Shown here: positions 52,386 through 61,228 of the stretch, one piece after another | Position numbering within the stretch: the first letter of the stretch is position 1 | Layout: each line of letters opens with the position of its first letter | Source: Haloarcula rubripromontorii | GTDB taxonomy: Archaea > Halobacteriota > Halobacteria > Halobacteriales > Haloarculaceae | Length of the DNA stretch: 64,000 nt | Direction of reading: 5' to 3' | NCBI RefSeq assembly: GCF_001280425.1 | Contig: NZ_LIUF01000004.1 | Coordinates: 1-64,000 of the forward strand | Notes under the pieces: model-generated | Told to the model about the DNA's origin: nothing | The model's database searches: none | Seen by the model: only the letters and a program-made list of their open reading frames with translations | Position numbers and translations under genes: made by a program

Positions 52386-52648
52386 ACTGTCTCGTCCCGC
52401 CCTTCAGTTCCCCGCTCGTACGCCCGGGTGACACCCTCGTCAGGTGCTTCGTGGTCGATGTCCTCCATCGTCTCGTCAGTCTCCTCCTCGGCGTCGCGTT
52501 CGCCGCCGTCGGCGGCCACGACCGGGCCGCGGCGGAACACCGCGCCGAAGGTTCCGTTCGTCTGGGGGTGCGTGTGCTCAATGTTCCCCATGGTCGTGCG
52601 CGATTCGTTCTGTTCGCCGTCCGTCTGATCTGTGCGTTCGTTAGTCAT
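52382..52648 (-). CDS. Small acidic protein between ilvC and leuC
   Basis: An 88-residue acidic, low-complexity protein. Its start at 52648 overlaps ilvC by eight bases and its stop overlaps leuC by four, so it is translated within the operon. The first 60 residues are Glu/Asp/Thr-rich and probably disordered; the end [19 protein letters not shown] is the part most like similar small proteins I recall at this operon position in other haloarchaea. No fold or function recognised. Confidence 0.72.
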   Translation of the reverse strand: MTNERTDQTDGEQNESRTTMGNIEHTHPQTNGTFGAVFRRGPVVAADGGERDAEEETDETMEDIDHEAPDEGVTRAYERGTEGRDETV

Positions 52649-53672
52649 CTGCTGGAGCTTCTGTCTTCTCTGCGTCGGCGTCCTCACCCCACGCGAACAG
52701 GTCGCGCAGGTTCTCGCCGACGGCTTCGATCTGGTGGTTCTGTTCGGCGTCGCGATACTGCTTGTAGGCGGGTCGGTTGGCCTGGTTCTCGTTGATCCAC
52801 TCGCGAGCGAACTCGCCGTTCTGGACCTCTTCGAGAATTTTCTCCATGCCCTCGCGGTCGATGACTTCCTCGCCGCGAGTCAGGCCGCCGTACTCGGCGG
52901 TGTCGGAGACGGAGTTCCACATGCCCATGTGGCCGCCCTCGTACATGAGGTCGACAATGAGCTTGAGTTCGTTCAGGCACTCGAAGTAGGCCATCTCCGG
53001 CGCGTAGCCGGCGTCGACCAGCGTCTCGAAGCCGGCCTTGACCATCTCGGTGACGCCGCCACAGAGGACGGCCTGCTCGCCGAAGAGGTCCGTTTCGACC
53101 TCCTCCTGGAAGGTCGTCTCGATGACGCCAGCGCGGGTACAGCCGATGCCCTTTGCGTAGGCCAGCGACTCCTGCTTGGCGTTGCCGGTCGCGTCCTGAT
53201 ACACCGCGATGAGACCCGGCGTCCCCTCGCCACGCTCGTAGGTCCGGCGCACGAGGTGGCCGGGGGACTTCGGCGCGACCATCGTCACGTCCACGTCCTC
53301 GGGCGGCTCTATCTGGCCGTAGTGGATGTTGAAGCCGTGGGCGAACTGGAGCGTGTCGCCGGCGTCGAGTTCGTGCTCGATGGCCTCGTAGACGGCCGGC
53401 TGAATCGTGTCGGGGACGAGCATCACGACGCGGTCCGCCTCGCCGGCGGCCACGTCGGGCGTCTCAACACGCAGGCCGGCGTCCTCGGCGTCGGCCCAGG
53501 AAGACGAATCCTCGCGGAGGCCGACGATTACGTCCACGCCGGACTCGTGGAGGTTCAGCGCGTGGGCGTGGCCCTGCGACCCGTAGCCCAGCACGGCTAC
53601 GGTCTCGTCGTCGATAGTCGATACGTCAGCGTCCTCGTCGTAGTAGACTGTTGTGGTAAGTTCGTCAGACAT
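52641..53672 (-). CDS. ilvC: Ketol-acid reductoisomerase
   Basis: A 343-residue enzyme that isomerises and reduces acetolactate with NAD(P)H and Mg. The nucleotide site is [20 protein letters not shown] (about 27-46). Mg/substrate residues are in the knotted helical C-terminus ([35 protein letters not shown], then [14 protein letters not shown]). The cofactor strand [12 protein letters not shown] lacks the Arg/Ser pair typical of clear NADPH selectivity, so preference is uncertain. Overlaps ilvN by eight bases. Confidence 0.94.
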   Translation of the reverse strand: MSDELTTTVYYDEDADVSTIDDETVAVLGYGSQGHAHALNLHESGVDVIVGLREDSSSWADAEDAGLRVETPDVAAGEADRVVMLVPDTIQPAVYEAIEHELDAGDTLQFAHGFNIHYGQIEPPEDVDVTMVAPKSPGHLVRRTYERGEGTPGLIAVYQDATGNAKQESLAYAKGIGCTRAGVIETTFQEEVETDLFGEQAVLCGGVTEMVKAGFETLVDAGYAPEMAYFECLNELKLIVDLMYEGGHMGMWNSVSDTAEYGGLTRGEEVIDREGMEKILEEVQNGEFAREWINENQANRPAYKQYRDAEQNHQIEAVGENLRDLFAWGEDADAEKTEAPADD

Positions 53673-54264
53673 CTTTCTCTAATGTTTTCGGGCCGCGTTC
53701 CAGTGCGGCGGCCCCGGTTCGCACGATCTCCTGCACATCGAACTGCTTGAACGCCTCGATGGCGGCGTCAATCTTCTGCTTGCTTCCCGTAATCTCGACG
53801 GTGACCGAATCGGTCGACGCGTCGACGGCCTGCCCGTCGTACATGTCGGCGACGGCGTTGACGTCGTCGGGCTTCTCGCCGCTGACTTTCACCAGTGCGA
53901 GCTCCCGACGGACGGCCTCGCCTTCGAGTTCTCTGACCGAGATGACAGGCACGAGCTTCCGAAGTTGCTTTTTCGCCTGATCGATCCCCGGTTCCGGCTC
54001 CTCGATGAGGATCGTCATCCGGGCTGTGTCCTCGTCGACTGTTGGCCCGACGGTGAGACTTTCGATGTTGAACTGCCGGCGGCTGAACAGCGCCGACACC
54101 TCCGACAGCACGCCCGGTCTGTGCTTGACCAGCGCGGACAGCACCGCCTGGCGCGGTTCGTGTGTCACTTCGGCCTCGGGGTCGACGCGGATTCCCTGTG
54201 TGTTGCGTCGGCCCTTCGGGCGCATCCGTTCGTCCGGCGCTGGGCCTGGCATTCCTCCAGTCAT
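53665..54264 (-). CDS. ilvN: Acetolactate synthase small (regulatory) subunit
   Basis: A 199-residue regulatory subunit with an N-terminal ACT domain (about 35-110) beginning [24 protein letters not shown], with [11 protein letters not shown] and the Asp/Gly loop for valine feedback, and a second ACT-like part (about 115-185). It binds IlvB and confers feedback control by branched-chain amino acids (family knowledge). The first 30 residues are a Pro/Arg-rich extension. It begins two bases after ilvB ends and overlaps ilvC by eight bases. Confidence 0.92.
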   Translation of the reverse strand: MTGGMPGPAPDERMRPKGRRNTQGIRVDPEAEVTHEPRQAVLSALVKHRPGVLSEVSALFSRRQFNIESLTVGPTVDEDTARMTILIEEPEPGIDQAKKQLRKLVPVISVRELEGEAVRRELALVKVSGEKPDDVNAVADMYDGQAVDASTDSVTVEITGSKQKIDAAIEAFKQFDVQEIVRTGAAALERGPKTLEKDV

Positions 54265-54266
54265 TG

Positions 54267-56024
54267 TTAGAGCATCTCCAGATGGTCTTCGTTGAGCGCG
54301 AACAGGCCGTTGTCACCGCCGCTTGGGACCATCGGGAAGACGTTCTCCCCGGGGTCGATGTGGGCGTCGATGACGCTCGGGCCGTCGTAGTCGCGTGCTT
54401 CCTGTATCGTCTCCTCGACGTTCTCGTAGGATTCGAGCGTGAACCCGCGTGCGCCGAAGGCCTCGGCGAGCTTGTCGAACTGTGGGATCCACGGGTACTC
54501 CGAGGCCATCCGGCGACCCTCGTAGAAGCCGTCCTGCCACTGGCGGACCATCCCGACCGCCTCGTTGTTGAGGACGACGTAGGTGATGTCCAGTTGCTCG
54601 CGGACGGCGACCGACAGTCCCTGAACGGTCATCAGGAACGAGCCGTCGCCGTCGAAGCAGACGACCTCCTGGTCCGGGGCGGCCAGTTTCGCGCCGATAG
54701 CGGCGGGCACGCCGTACCCCATCGTCCCGAGACCGTGGGAAGACACCCACGTCCGGGGCTCGGTGTACTCCCAGAACTGGGAGGCCCACATCTGGTGCTG
54801 ACCGACGCCGGTACAGACGATGGTGTCGTCCGGTGTCACGTCCGAGAACCGCTCGACGACGTACTGTGGCTTCAACGGCTCGTCGTCGGGCGTGTCGTAG
54901 TCCATCGGGTACTCCGACTTCCACGCCTGGCACTGGTCGCGCCACTCGTCGGCGTCCGGTGCACGCGGCATCGCGTCGAACAGCTGCCGCAACACGTTCC
55001 GGGCGTCCCCGATGAGCGGGTAATCAGCGTAGACGTTCTTGCTGATTTCGGCTGGGTCAATGTCGACGTGGATAACCTCCGCGTCGGGGGCGAAGGAGTC
55101 GACGCCGCCGGTCAGGCGGTCGTCAAAGCGCGTCCCGATAGCCAGCATGCAATCGGTGTTGGTGATTGCCATGTTGGCGTAGCCGGTCCCGTGCATCCCG
55201 GCCCACTCAAGCGAGAGTTCGTGGTCCTCGGGGAAGCTCCCGATGCCGGGCATCGTCGTGATGACCGGAATCTCGTACTCCTTTGCGAACTCCCGGAGTG
55301 CGCTTGAGGCGTTCGCCTTGATGACGCCGCCGCCCGAGAGGATGACCGGGCGGTCGGCTTCGGCCAGCGCTTCGGCGGCCTCCTGAACGTTTTCGTCGTC
55401 CGCTTCCTCAGGCACCTCGTAGGTCTCTGGTGTCTCGGGGGCACCGGGTTCGACCTCGGTTTCGCCCTGGGTCACGTCCTTCGGCAGGTCGACCAGCGTC
55501 GGCCCCTGTCGGCCGGCGTCGGCGAGGGCAAACGCCTCGCTGACATTGTCCCCGACGGTGTCGGAGTCGGCGGCGAAGTAGCTCTCCTTCGTGATCGGCT
55601 GGGTGATGCCGACCGTGTCCGTCTCCTGGAAGGCGTCGTTGCCGACGAACTCCGTCGGGACCTGCCCGGTCAGTGCGATGACCGGATCTGAGTCCATGTT
55701 GGCGTCAGCGATGCCGGTCACGAGGTTCGTCGCCCCGGGACCGGACGTGGCGAAACAGACGCCGGGGTCGCCGGTGACGATGCCGTACGCGTCCGCCGCG
55801 TGTGAGGCCCCCTGTTCGTGGGCCATGGTGACGTGGTTGATGTCGGAGTCGTACAGCGCGTCGTAGACGGGCATGATCGCGCCGCCCTGAACGCCGAAGA
55901 CGTAGTCGGTCCCGGCGTTTTCAAGCGCACGAATGACCGATTGTGCGCCCGTTGTGACCGGCTCCGGTTCAGTTTCTGGCTCCGTTTCGTCCTCTTCCTT
56001 GGGGACGGATGCGCGTTCGCTCAT
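54267..56024 (-). CDS. ilvB: Acetolactate synthase large subunit
   Basis: A 585-residue ThDP enzyme that makes acetolactate or acetohydroxybutyrate. N-terminal YVFGVQGGAIMPVYDAL and HEQGASHAADAYG (with the ThDP Glu nearby) mark the first domain; the central FAD-binding-like domain spans about 200-360; the C-terminal ThDP/Mg motif GDGSFLM-T and NNEAVGM-R (GDG...N) is clear. A leading acidic 20-residue tail is normal for haloarchaea. It starts the coupled ilvBNC-leuCD operon. Upstream, a short frame ends across its start codon. Confidence 0.94.
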   Translation of the reverse strand: MSERASVPKEEDETEPETEPEPVTTGAQSVIRALENAGTDYVFGVQGGAIMPVYDALYDSDINHVTMAHEQGASHAADAYGIVTGDPGVCFATSGPGATNLVTGIADANMDSDPVIALTGQVPTEFVGNDAFQETDTVGITQPITKESYFAADSDTVGDNVSEAFALADAGRQGPTLVDLPKDVTQGETEVEPGAPETPETYEVPEEADDENVQEAAEALAEADRPVILSGGGVIKANASSALREFAKEYEIPVITTMPGIGSFPEDHELSLEWAGMHGTGYANMAITNTDCMLAIGTRFDDRLTGGVDSFAPDAEVIHVDIDPAEISKNVYADYPLIGDARNVLRQLFDAMPRAPDADEWRDQCQAWKSEYPMDYDTPDDEPLKPQYVVERFSDVTPDDTIVCTGVGQHQMWASQFWEYTEPRTWVSSHGLGTMGYGVPAAIGAKLAAPDQEVVCFDGDGSFLMTVQGLSVAVREQLDITYVVLNNEAVGMVRQWQDGFYEGRRMASEYPWIPQFDKLAEAFGARGFTLESYENVEETIQEARDYDGPSVIDAHIDPGENVFPMVPSGGDNGLFALNEDHLEML

Positions 56025-56369
56025 CGTGTCAGCCCTCCGTCTGTTCGTGTTCGGGGTCGATACCGCGGTGATGTGTGTGCTGCGTGCATGACTGATGACT
56101 CTGTGGTGGTATGACGAATCGATTCGGCCGGGGGTGAAAAGGTAAAGAGAGGGGCTATAGTGCCCCTACAATACGCACGCCGAGAATAGCGGTCGCGGTG
56201 CTGGCGGGGGTTCGAACCTGTTTTCCAGCAGCCGCGGTCATCACACCCGAATGCAGTTCGTCCCGAATAATAAACGTTCTGTGATAGCTGTTGGCGGACA
56301 GCGACTCGAAACCGGGTACTCACCGGTGGCTGCTCACTCGTAGTGACGGCCGGAAGCGAAGGCATGGGC
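56025..56369 (-). promoter_or_regulatory. ilvB leader region with stem-loop and short overlapping frame
   Basis: 345 bases between leuA and ilvB. A perfect AGGGGC-TATAGT-GCCCCT stem-loop lies at 56150-56167. A 22-codon frame on the minus strand starts at 56089 and its TGA overlaps the ilvB ATG (56021-56024), as expected for translational coupling or a leader peptide; it contains no branched-chain residues, so classical attenuation is not supported. A TATA-like TTTACC lies at about 56138-56143. Confidence 0.4.
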
Positions 56370-57588
56370 CTACGCCCGGACCTCCTCGCTCTCCTCGGTC
56401 ACGCCGATCTCCTCGGCGAACCGTTCAAGCACCGACATGGTGACCTGCTCCTCCGCGCCGTACTCCTTGACGCGGCGGGTCACTTCTCGGACCTCCGCCT
56501 CGGTCGGGTCGTATCCGGCGTCGACGAGCCGTTCCCGGACCGAGTGCGCCCCGGTGTGCTTGCCGAGCACGAGTTCGCGTGTGGCCCCGACCATTTCGGG
56601 AGTCATGACGCCCGGCTCGAACGTGTCGGAGTTCTCGATGACACCGGCGGCGTGGATGCCGCTCTCGTGGGAGAAGGCGTTGCGCCCGACGACGGGCTTG
56701 TTCGCCGGCACCCCGATGTCGGATTTCTCCTCGACGATCCGCGACAGCTCCGTGATGCGGGTGGTGTCGATTCCGGTGTCGACGTCGTACAGCGATTCAA
56801 GCGCCATCACGACCTCTTCGTAGGCCGCGTTGCCGGCGCGTTCGCCGATGCCGTTGACCGACACCTGCGCCTGGCTGGCCCCGGCCTCGAAGCCGGAGAT
56901 GGCGTTGGCCGACGCCAGCCCGAAGTCGTCGTGCGTGTGCACGTCGATGTAGGCGTCGGTGCAGTCGTCGACGATCTCGATGAGGTCGTAGAACCGCCGC
57001 GGCGTGGCGACCCCACACGTGTCCGGAATGTTGATCCAGTCCGCCCCCGCCGCGGACGTGGCCTCGATGACGTCGACGAGGAAATCCTCGTCAGTTCTCG
57101 TGGCGTCCATCGGCGAGAACATGCATTCGACGCCCGCATCCTTGATCATCTCGACACAGTCGACAGCGGTGTCGAGCGCCTCTTGACGGGTCGCGTGCAT
57201 GGAATCCTGCAACTGTACATCCGACGTCGAGACGAAGGTGTGGACCATGTCCACACCCGAATCCAAGGCCGCCTCGATGTCTTTCTCGACCACACGCGCC
57301 AGTCCGCAGGTCGTCACTCGCGTGGACTCGGCGATGTCCCGAACTGCCTCGAACTCCGCGTCGGAGTTGACGGGGAACCCGGCCTCGATGACGTGGGTGC
57401 CCATCTCGTCGAGCAGCGCGGCTATCTCGCGTTTGTCCTCGTAGTTGAACGACGTACGTGGTGACTGCTCACCATCGCGCAGCGTGGTGTCGAAAATCCG
57501 TGCGTCTGTAATCTCAGACGTGGAATCCAGTGTGCCCTGGAAGAACTCGATCCGCCGGAGATTCCGACGTGCCCTCGTTGTTGGACAT
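56370..57588 (-). CDS. leuA: 2-isopropylmalate synthase (LeuA) with apparent 5' frameshift
   Basis: About 400 residues of the LeuA/homocitrate/citramalate synthase family. Catalytic motif FDTTLRDGEQSPRTSF, then HVIEAGFPVNSDAEFE, HTHDDFGLASANA, the loop NAAYEEVVMAL and the C-terminal KHTGAHSVRERL (metal His). It condenses acetyl-CoA with 2-oxoisovalerate (or pyruvate). The body frame has no ATG, GTG or TTG before the catalytic motif except an ATG at 57614 that lies upstream of the predicted transcript. A TATA box at 57615-57622 sets the start at ATG 57588 (MSNNEGTSESPADR), which is in another frame, so a frameshift near 57545 is likely. It may be inactivated or need reading correction. Confidence 0.85.
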
Positions 57589-57614
57589 AAGCACCCGTAA
57601 CTGGATGCTTCCAC

Positions 57615-57622
57615 TATTTATA
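57615..57622 (-). promoter_or_regulatory. TATA box of leuA
   Basis: TATAAATA on the minus strand, 27-34 bases before the ATG at 57588. It puts the in-frame ATG at 57614 upstream of any transcript. This is the main argument for the frameshift in leuA. Confidence 0.65.
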
Positions 57623-57748
57623 CTTGTCCATAAGACGGTGGCACGTCCACACGGCACACAGCTACAGGCCGGGTATTGCAGCCAGTGCGACTGCCGCGCG
57701 TCAGACAGGTGGGGAGGATTTTTGCTCTATCCGCCCATGGATGTGGCT

Positions 57749-58051
57749 ATGAGTGATTTCGAGGGCCTGGACCTGCAGGCCGTGGAGGACCAGATGGACG
57801 AGGACCGTGACGGGGCCGGCAGCAACCGCGTCGTGCTTGGAGTCCTTGATGGGTCAGAACCGCCCGAACAGTGGATTCAGACAATCGAGAGTGGGTCAGT
57901 GCTGGTTCTCAACGTCGATGGCGACCTGAACGAGCTTGCCGCCGGATTCGCCCGCCCTGTCCGAGAGGCCGGCGGGGAACTGATGCACTTCCGTGGGTTC
58001 CTGATTGTGACGCCACCGGGAGTCAGCATCGACTCCGAGCGCCTGGATTGA
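57749..58051 (+). CDS. DUF5779-like haloarchaeal protein
   Basis: A 100-residue acidic protein. MSDFEGLDLQAVEDQMDED, then RVVLGVLDGSEPPEQWIQTI, VLVLNVDGDLNELAAGFARP and MHFRGFLIVTPPGVSID match the small haloarchaeal DUF5779 family as I recall it (unverified). It is compact, with no signal peptide or membrane span. The start at ATG 57749 is chosen; an in-frame ATG at 57737 is close. The upstream GATTTTTGCTC at about 57718 may be a TATA-like element. Confidence 0.75.
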   Translation: MSDFEGLDLQAVEDQMDEDRDGAGSNRVVLGVLDGSEPPEQWIQTIESGSVLVLNVDGDLNELAAGFARPVREAGGELMHFRGFLIVTPPGVSIDSERLD

Positions 58052-58169
58052 GCGGTAGAGCGGCCTGTATCCGCCGCGGCCCTGTCGCAGATAATACGTT
58101 TCTGTGGGGCATTCGCCGAAACCGCAGCGTAGCGGTTTTGATCGACGCCGTCACAGTTAGCACGACCGC

Positions 58170-58448
58170 TCAGGGGGAGAGCAGTCGCTGCAACAGTCCG
58201 TTCCACGCTCGAATGCCGTGGTTCCACGCTTGCCAGTAGGTGTCGAAGAACCGGGACGCTCCACAGTCAGTGTGGCTCGGTCTGGTCGCAATCTGAGCGT
58301 GGCACTCCGGGCAGCGGTAGTGCGTGCCGGCGGCGCGCTCGACCACGATCCAGTCACCGTCGTATCTGCTCTGGTGCCCACAGTCCGGACAGAACAGCGT
58401 CGCCTTCGCAGGGACACTGTGTTCAGCCCGGGAGTTAGTTGGGGACAT
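58170..58448 (-). CDS. Small zinc-finger protein
   Basis: A 92-residue protein with CPDCGHQSRYDGDWIVVE and CPECHAQ (two CxxC knuckles, about 20-23 and 47-50), then a third Cys in HTDCGASRFFDTY. It looks like a zinc-ribbon protein with a helical tail (WQAWNHGIRAWNGLLQRLL). The start at 58448 (MSPTNSRAEH) is favoured over 58454. Function unknown. Confidence 0.7.
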   Translation of the reverse strand: MSPTNSRAEHSVPAKATLFCPDCGHQSRYDGDWIVVERAAGTHYRCPECHAQIATRPSHTDCGASRFFDTYWQAWNHGIRAWNGLLQRLLSP

Positions 58449-58595
58449 CCTCACTTAGACGGTGGCTATCGACACGAAAAGAACCTGCCTATGAGGGGTC
58501 TATACGGCTACTAGTACAGGGGAGGTCATTATATTCGCGTCCAGCGAGTGTCTCCCCCGATACCGCTGGTCGGCCGCGCCGACACCGGCGGCTGC

Positions 58596-59282
58596 CTACG
58601 CGGACACCAGCGTCAGGTAGTGGCCGTCCGGGTCCCGGATTCGCACGCCGTCATCGACCGACGTGACCGCGAGCGCGTCGTCGGCGACCTCCCTGGCCGT
58701 CGATTTCGGGTCTGCAGCGACAACGCCGAAGTCGACGTGGACGCCGCCGCGGGCGTCGGCGATGCCCAGCCGCGGCGACCACAGTTCCAGATCGAGTTCG
58801 CCGGTCGAGAGTCTGACTCGGCCCTCGTCACGGCCGTCGTCGACCACCTCGAACCCCAGCGTGGTGTAGAACTCCACCGCCGAGGACAGCTCTTCGACTT
58901 CAAGAACGAGTTCGAACAGGCCCGTGACGCCAGTGCCGCCGACCGCACGCTCACCGAGTTCGACGCAGTTGCCCTGTGGGTCGTAGAAGTACAGCGAGCG
59001 CGCGTCCCCGAAGGTGTGTTCGACCAGGTCGAAGCGCTCGTCCAGCCGGTCGTACCAGTCGTCGTACTCCCGCTCGGGGATGGTCAGTGCGTAGTGCGTG
59101 TGGAGCCCACCGCGCGGCACTGTCCCCGGCGCGCGGAGTCTGATTTCGGTGTCGCCGGCCGCGAGTACGGCCTCATCTGGGGCCTCTGAAACGATGTCGA
59201 GTTCCAGAAAGGCCTCGTAGAACGCTGTGGCACGGTCGGGATACTTCACTTCTAACGTGAGCCAGGCGGGCGACGAGAGCAT
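58596..59282 (-). CDS. VOC-family dioxygenase/glyoxalase-like protein
   Basis: A 228-residue protein with two vicinal-oxygen-chelate modules: first at about 5-110 (MLSSPAWLTLEVKYPDRATAFYEAFLEL, with GLHTHYALTIPE and LYFYDPQGNCVELGE), second at about 120-228 (LFELVLEVEELSSAVEFYTTLGFEVVDDG, GGVHVDFGVVA, IRDPDGHYLTLVS). Metal ligands of the family (His, Glu) are in these strands. The role could be extradiol dioxygenase, glyoxalase or fosfomycin-type; not decidable. Start at 59282, as the upstream extension is not protein-like. Confidence 0.85.
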   Translation of the reverse strand: MLSSPAWLTLEVKYPDRATAFYEAFLELDIVSEAPDEAVLAAGDTEIRLRAPGTVPRGGLHTHYALTIPEREYDDWYDRLDERFDLVEHTFGDARSLYFYDPQGNCVELGERAVGGTGVTGLFELVLEVEELSSAVEFYTTLGFEVVDDGRDEGRVRLSTGELDLELWSPRLGIADARGGVHVDFGVVAADPKSTAREVADDALAVTSVDDGVRIRDPDGHYLTLVSA

Positions 59283-59402
59283 ATCGGCGCTTCGACCGCC
59301 ACCGACAAAGCCGCTGTGGACCCGTTTCGGGAGCGAAACAATCCCAGCACGCGTGTTTCCCGTTCTCGACCATTTATTCACCTCAGGCTCGTACGGAGGC
59401 GT

Positions 59403-60083
59403 ATGCCAATGAAAGGCCAGGGCGAGGCAACGGAGTGGCTGGAGACGAACCGCTGGGAGCGCGGCGTGAGCTACATTCCGTATCCCGACGAAATGATGGT
59501 CCGGGCGAGTCACGTCCTCAAGACGGAAGCCGGCGTGTTCGTCGTCGACCCGATAGACGTCGACGGTATCGACGACCTGTTCGCTGAGTTCGGCGAGGTT
59601 GCCGGCGTCGTCATTCTGCTGGATCGACACAAACGTGACAGCGCCGCCGTTGCAAACCGACACGACGTATCAGTGTATATCCCCGACTGGATGTCTGGCG
59701 TCGAAGAGGATATCGACGCGCCGGTCGAACGCATGCACCGACAGTTGCCGGACACGGACTACGGCGTCCACAAGATAATCGACAACGCGTTCTGGCAAGA
59801 AGCCGCACTGTATGGCGACGACGACGACACGCTGGTCGTCCCCGAAGCGGTCGGGGCGGCGGACTACTTCCTCGCTGGCGACGAGCGGCTCGGCGTCCAC
59901 CCGATGTTGCGCCTGTTCCCGCCCAAGAAGCTGAGCCGCCTCGACCCCGAGCGAGTACTGGTCGGACACGGAGAAGGCGTGATGGAGGACGCCGCCGAGG
60001 CCATCGCCTACGCACTTCGTGGGTCCCGCGGCCGGACGCCGGGGCTGTACGCGAAGAACCTCAAGTCGCTCGTGCTCGGCTGA
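59403..60083 (+). CDS. MBL-fold-like hypothetical protein with degenerate metal motif
   Basis: A 226-residue protein. The pattern VFVVDPIDVDGIDDLFAEFG followed by VVILLDRHKRDSAAVANRH resembles the metallo-beta-lactamase fold, where HxHxDH would stand; here it reads DRHKRD, keeping only part of the ligands. Later, PEAVGAADYFLAGDERLGVHP and VLVGHGEGV resemble the final His of the family. The function may have changed from metal hydrolase. The start at 59403 is supported by a TTTATTC element at 59371-59377. Confidence 0.65.
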   Translation: MPMKGQGEATEWLETNRWERGVSYIPYPDEMMVRASHVLKTEAGVFVVDPIDVDGIDDLFAEFGEVAGVVILLDRHKRDSAAVANRHDVSVYIPDWMSGVEEDIDAPVERMHRQLPDTDYGVHKIIDNAFWQEAALYGDDDDTLVVPEAVGAADYFLAGDERLGVHPMLRLFPPKKLSRLDPERVLVGHGEGVMEDAAEAIAYALRGSRGRTPGLYAKNLKSLVLG

Positions 60084-60130
60084 ATCGGGGCAAGCGACGC
60101 CGTTTTACCCGGGCCGTGCGAAAGTATGGC

Positions 60131-60541
60131 GTGGTCTACGTCACACGCGGACTCGTCGAGACACTGTTACGGCTCGCCAGCGAGGCCGAACCTGACGACG
60201 TGACGATTTCGCTGGCCGTCACGCCTGCAGGAGACCTTCCCGATGCGGACCTACCGGACGAGACACCGGTATTTACTGACTTCTACCTCCCCTCAGCCGG
60301 GGCCTCAGTGAAGGCAGTGTTCGGCGTCGATCTGGGGACGCCGGCCGGCCAGACGCAGGGTCGGTTCGTCTCCCACCCAGACGGCTACATGGGTGTCAGC
60401 AAGACCGACGACCTCCACGAGGTGGTCTTCGTCGGCATCCCGCCGTGGGATATCGACGCCTTCGGGGCCTTCGACAGAGCCGGACAGGTCCAGGAGATTA
60501 CGGTTCTCGATGTCGAACCGCCCGAGAAGTATCCGCAGTAG
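60131..60541 (+). CDS. JAMM/MPN-like protein lacking the first zinc histidine
   Basis: A 136-residue protein (GTG start 60131). The segment GRFVSHPDGYMGVSKTDD fits the JAMM spacing HxHx7Sx2D exactly, with Val80 where the first His should be; His82, Ser90 and Asp93 are present. JAMM enzymes are zinc deubiquitinase/desampylase-like proteases in archaea. No clear active-site Glu is seen near the N-terminus. It may be an inactive scaffold. The start fits a TTTTAC element at about 60102-60108; an in-frame GTG at 60116 is possible. It lies 47 bases after the MBL-like gene. Confidence 0.6.
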   Translation: MVYVTRGLVETLLRLASEAEPDDVTISLAVTPAGDLPDADLPDETPVFTDFYLPSAGASVKAVFGVDLGTPAGQTQGRFVSHPDGYMGVSKTDDLHEVVFVGIPPWDIDAFGAFDRAGQVQEITVLDVEPPEKYPQ

Positions 60542-60549
60542 CGGCCCAA

Positions 60550-60759
60550 CTACTCCAGGTAGCCCAGGTCCCGTAACTGGTCGGTGATATCCTGAAACTG
60601 CGCTTCGGTCAGTTCGCCTTCCCGCTGGTGTTCGACGACGATACTCCGAAGCAGGAACCGAACGAGGTCGGACGTACTGGAGAAACTTGTCCCTTCGATT
60701 GTCTCTTCGACGCGCTCCGCGAGGTCCTTCGGGATGGATACTGTGGTGTAGTCAGCCAT
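60550..60759 (-). CDS. Ribbon-helix-helix (CopG-like) DNA-binding protein
   Basis: A 69-residue protein. The beta strand YTTVSIPKDLAERVEETI is the RHH entry, with SSTSDLVRFLLRSIVVEHQ as helix-turn-helix (the N-cap TSDLVRFLL). A short acidic C-terminus (EAQFQDITDQLRDLG) follows. Family: dimeric repressors or antitoxins. No toxin gene is adjacent. The JAMM-like gene is convergent with it. Confidence 0.85.
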   Translation of the reverse strand: MADYTTVSIPKDLAERVEETIEGTSFSSTSDLVRFLLRSIVVEHQREGELTEAQFQDITDQLRDLGYLE

Positions 60760-61228
60760 ATCGGGACGGAGGCGGGCCGTCGGGATATGCGTTATGTCCC
60801 AGTTCAGCGCGGGTCTGTGGCCTCAGTGTCGAACTGGCCCATCGTCGCGTGATTGGTCGGAGAGAACATCTTCGGCGCATGGCGGGACCGGGACTGATCG
60901 TCCGCGTTGTCGAAAGGCAGCGTGGTTGTCGGGTACGAGTCGTCGTTTCGGGGGGTCGTGATTCGTGTTGTCATCCTGGGGGTCGTGTTGGCCGGCGTCT
61001 GTGGTTTGTAGGCAGTGCAGTGGGGGCGGTGTGTGCGGGGCGTACAATGGATACAAGCATTGAGTATCACCACCTTTCGACCCATTCATAATAAATGTTC
61101 ATGATGAAGTTGTGGAAAATGATGGTAGCAAGTAACATGCGTCTCGGATCTATGCCCTGTGGACCCGGACCGACTGCACCAAATCGGCCTGTTCGTCCTG
61201 TGACCAGATGGAACGGCTCTGAATCGAC
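60760..61228 (+). other. Interval with two doubtful small frames
   Basis: About 470 bases before the peptidase gene (which ends at 61229). A minus-strand frame 60804-60974 (56 codons, haloarchaea-like GC3 and Asp/Asn-rich ending) has no promoter in place. A + strand frame 61119-61271 (50 codons, basic) has a TATA-like CATAATAAA at 61087-61095, 27 bases upstream, and would be leaderless, but it overlaps the peptidase 3' end. Neither is convincing. The 61070-61135 stretch is unusually AT-rich and could promote an RNA. Confidence 0.4.

Noticed and set aside
51132-52628. 498-codon + frame opposite leuC
   Set aside because: It is antisense to leuC; long antisense frames are common in GC-rich haloarchaeal genes.
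56021-56365. 114-codon minus-strand frame before ilvB
   Set aside because: Its translation is Arg/Ser/Cys-rich and crosses the leader hairpin; only its last 22 codons are kept as a possible leader frame.
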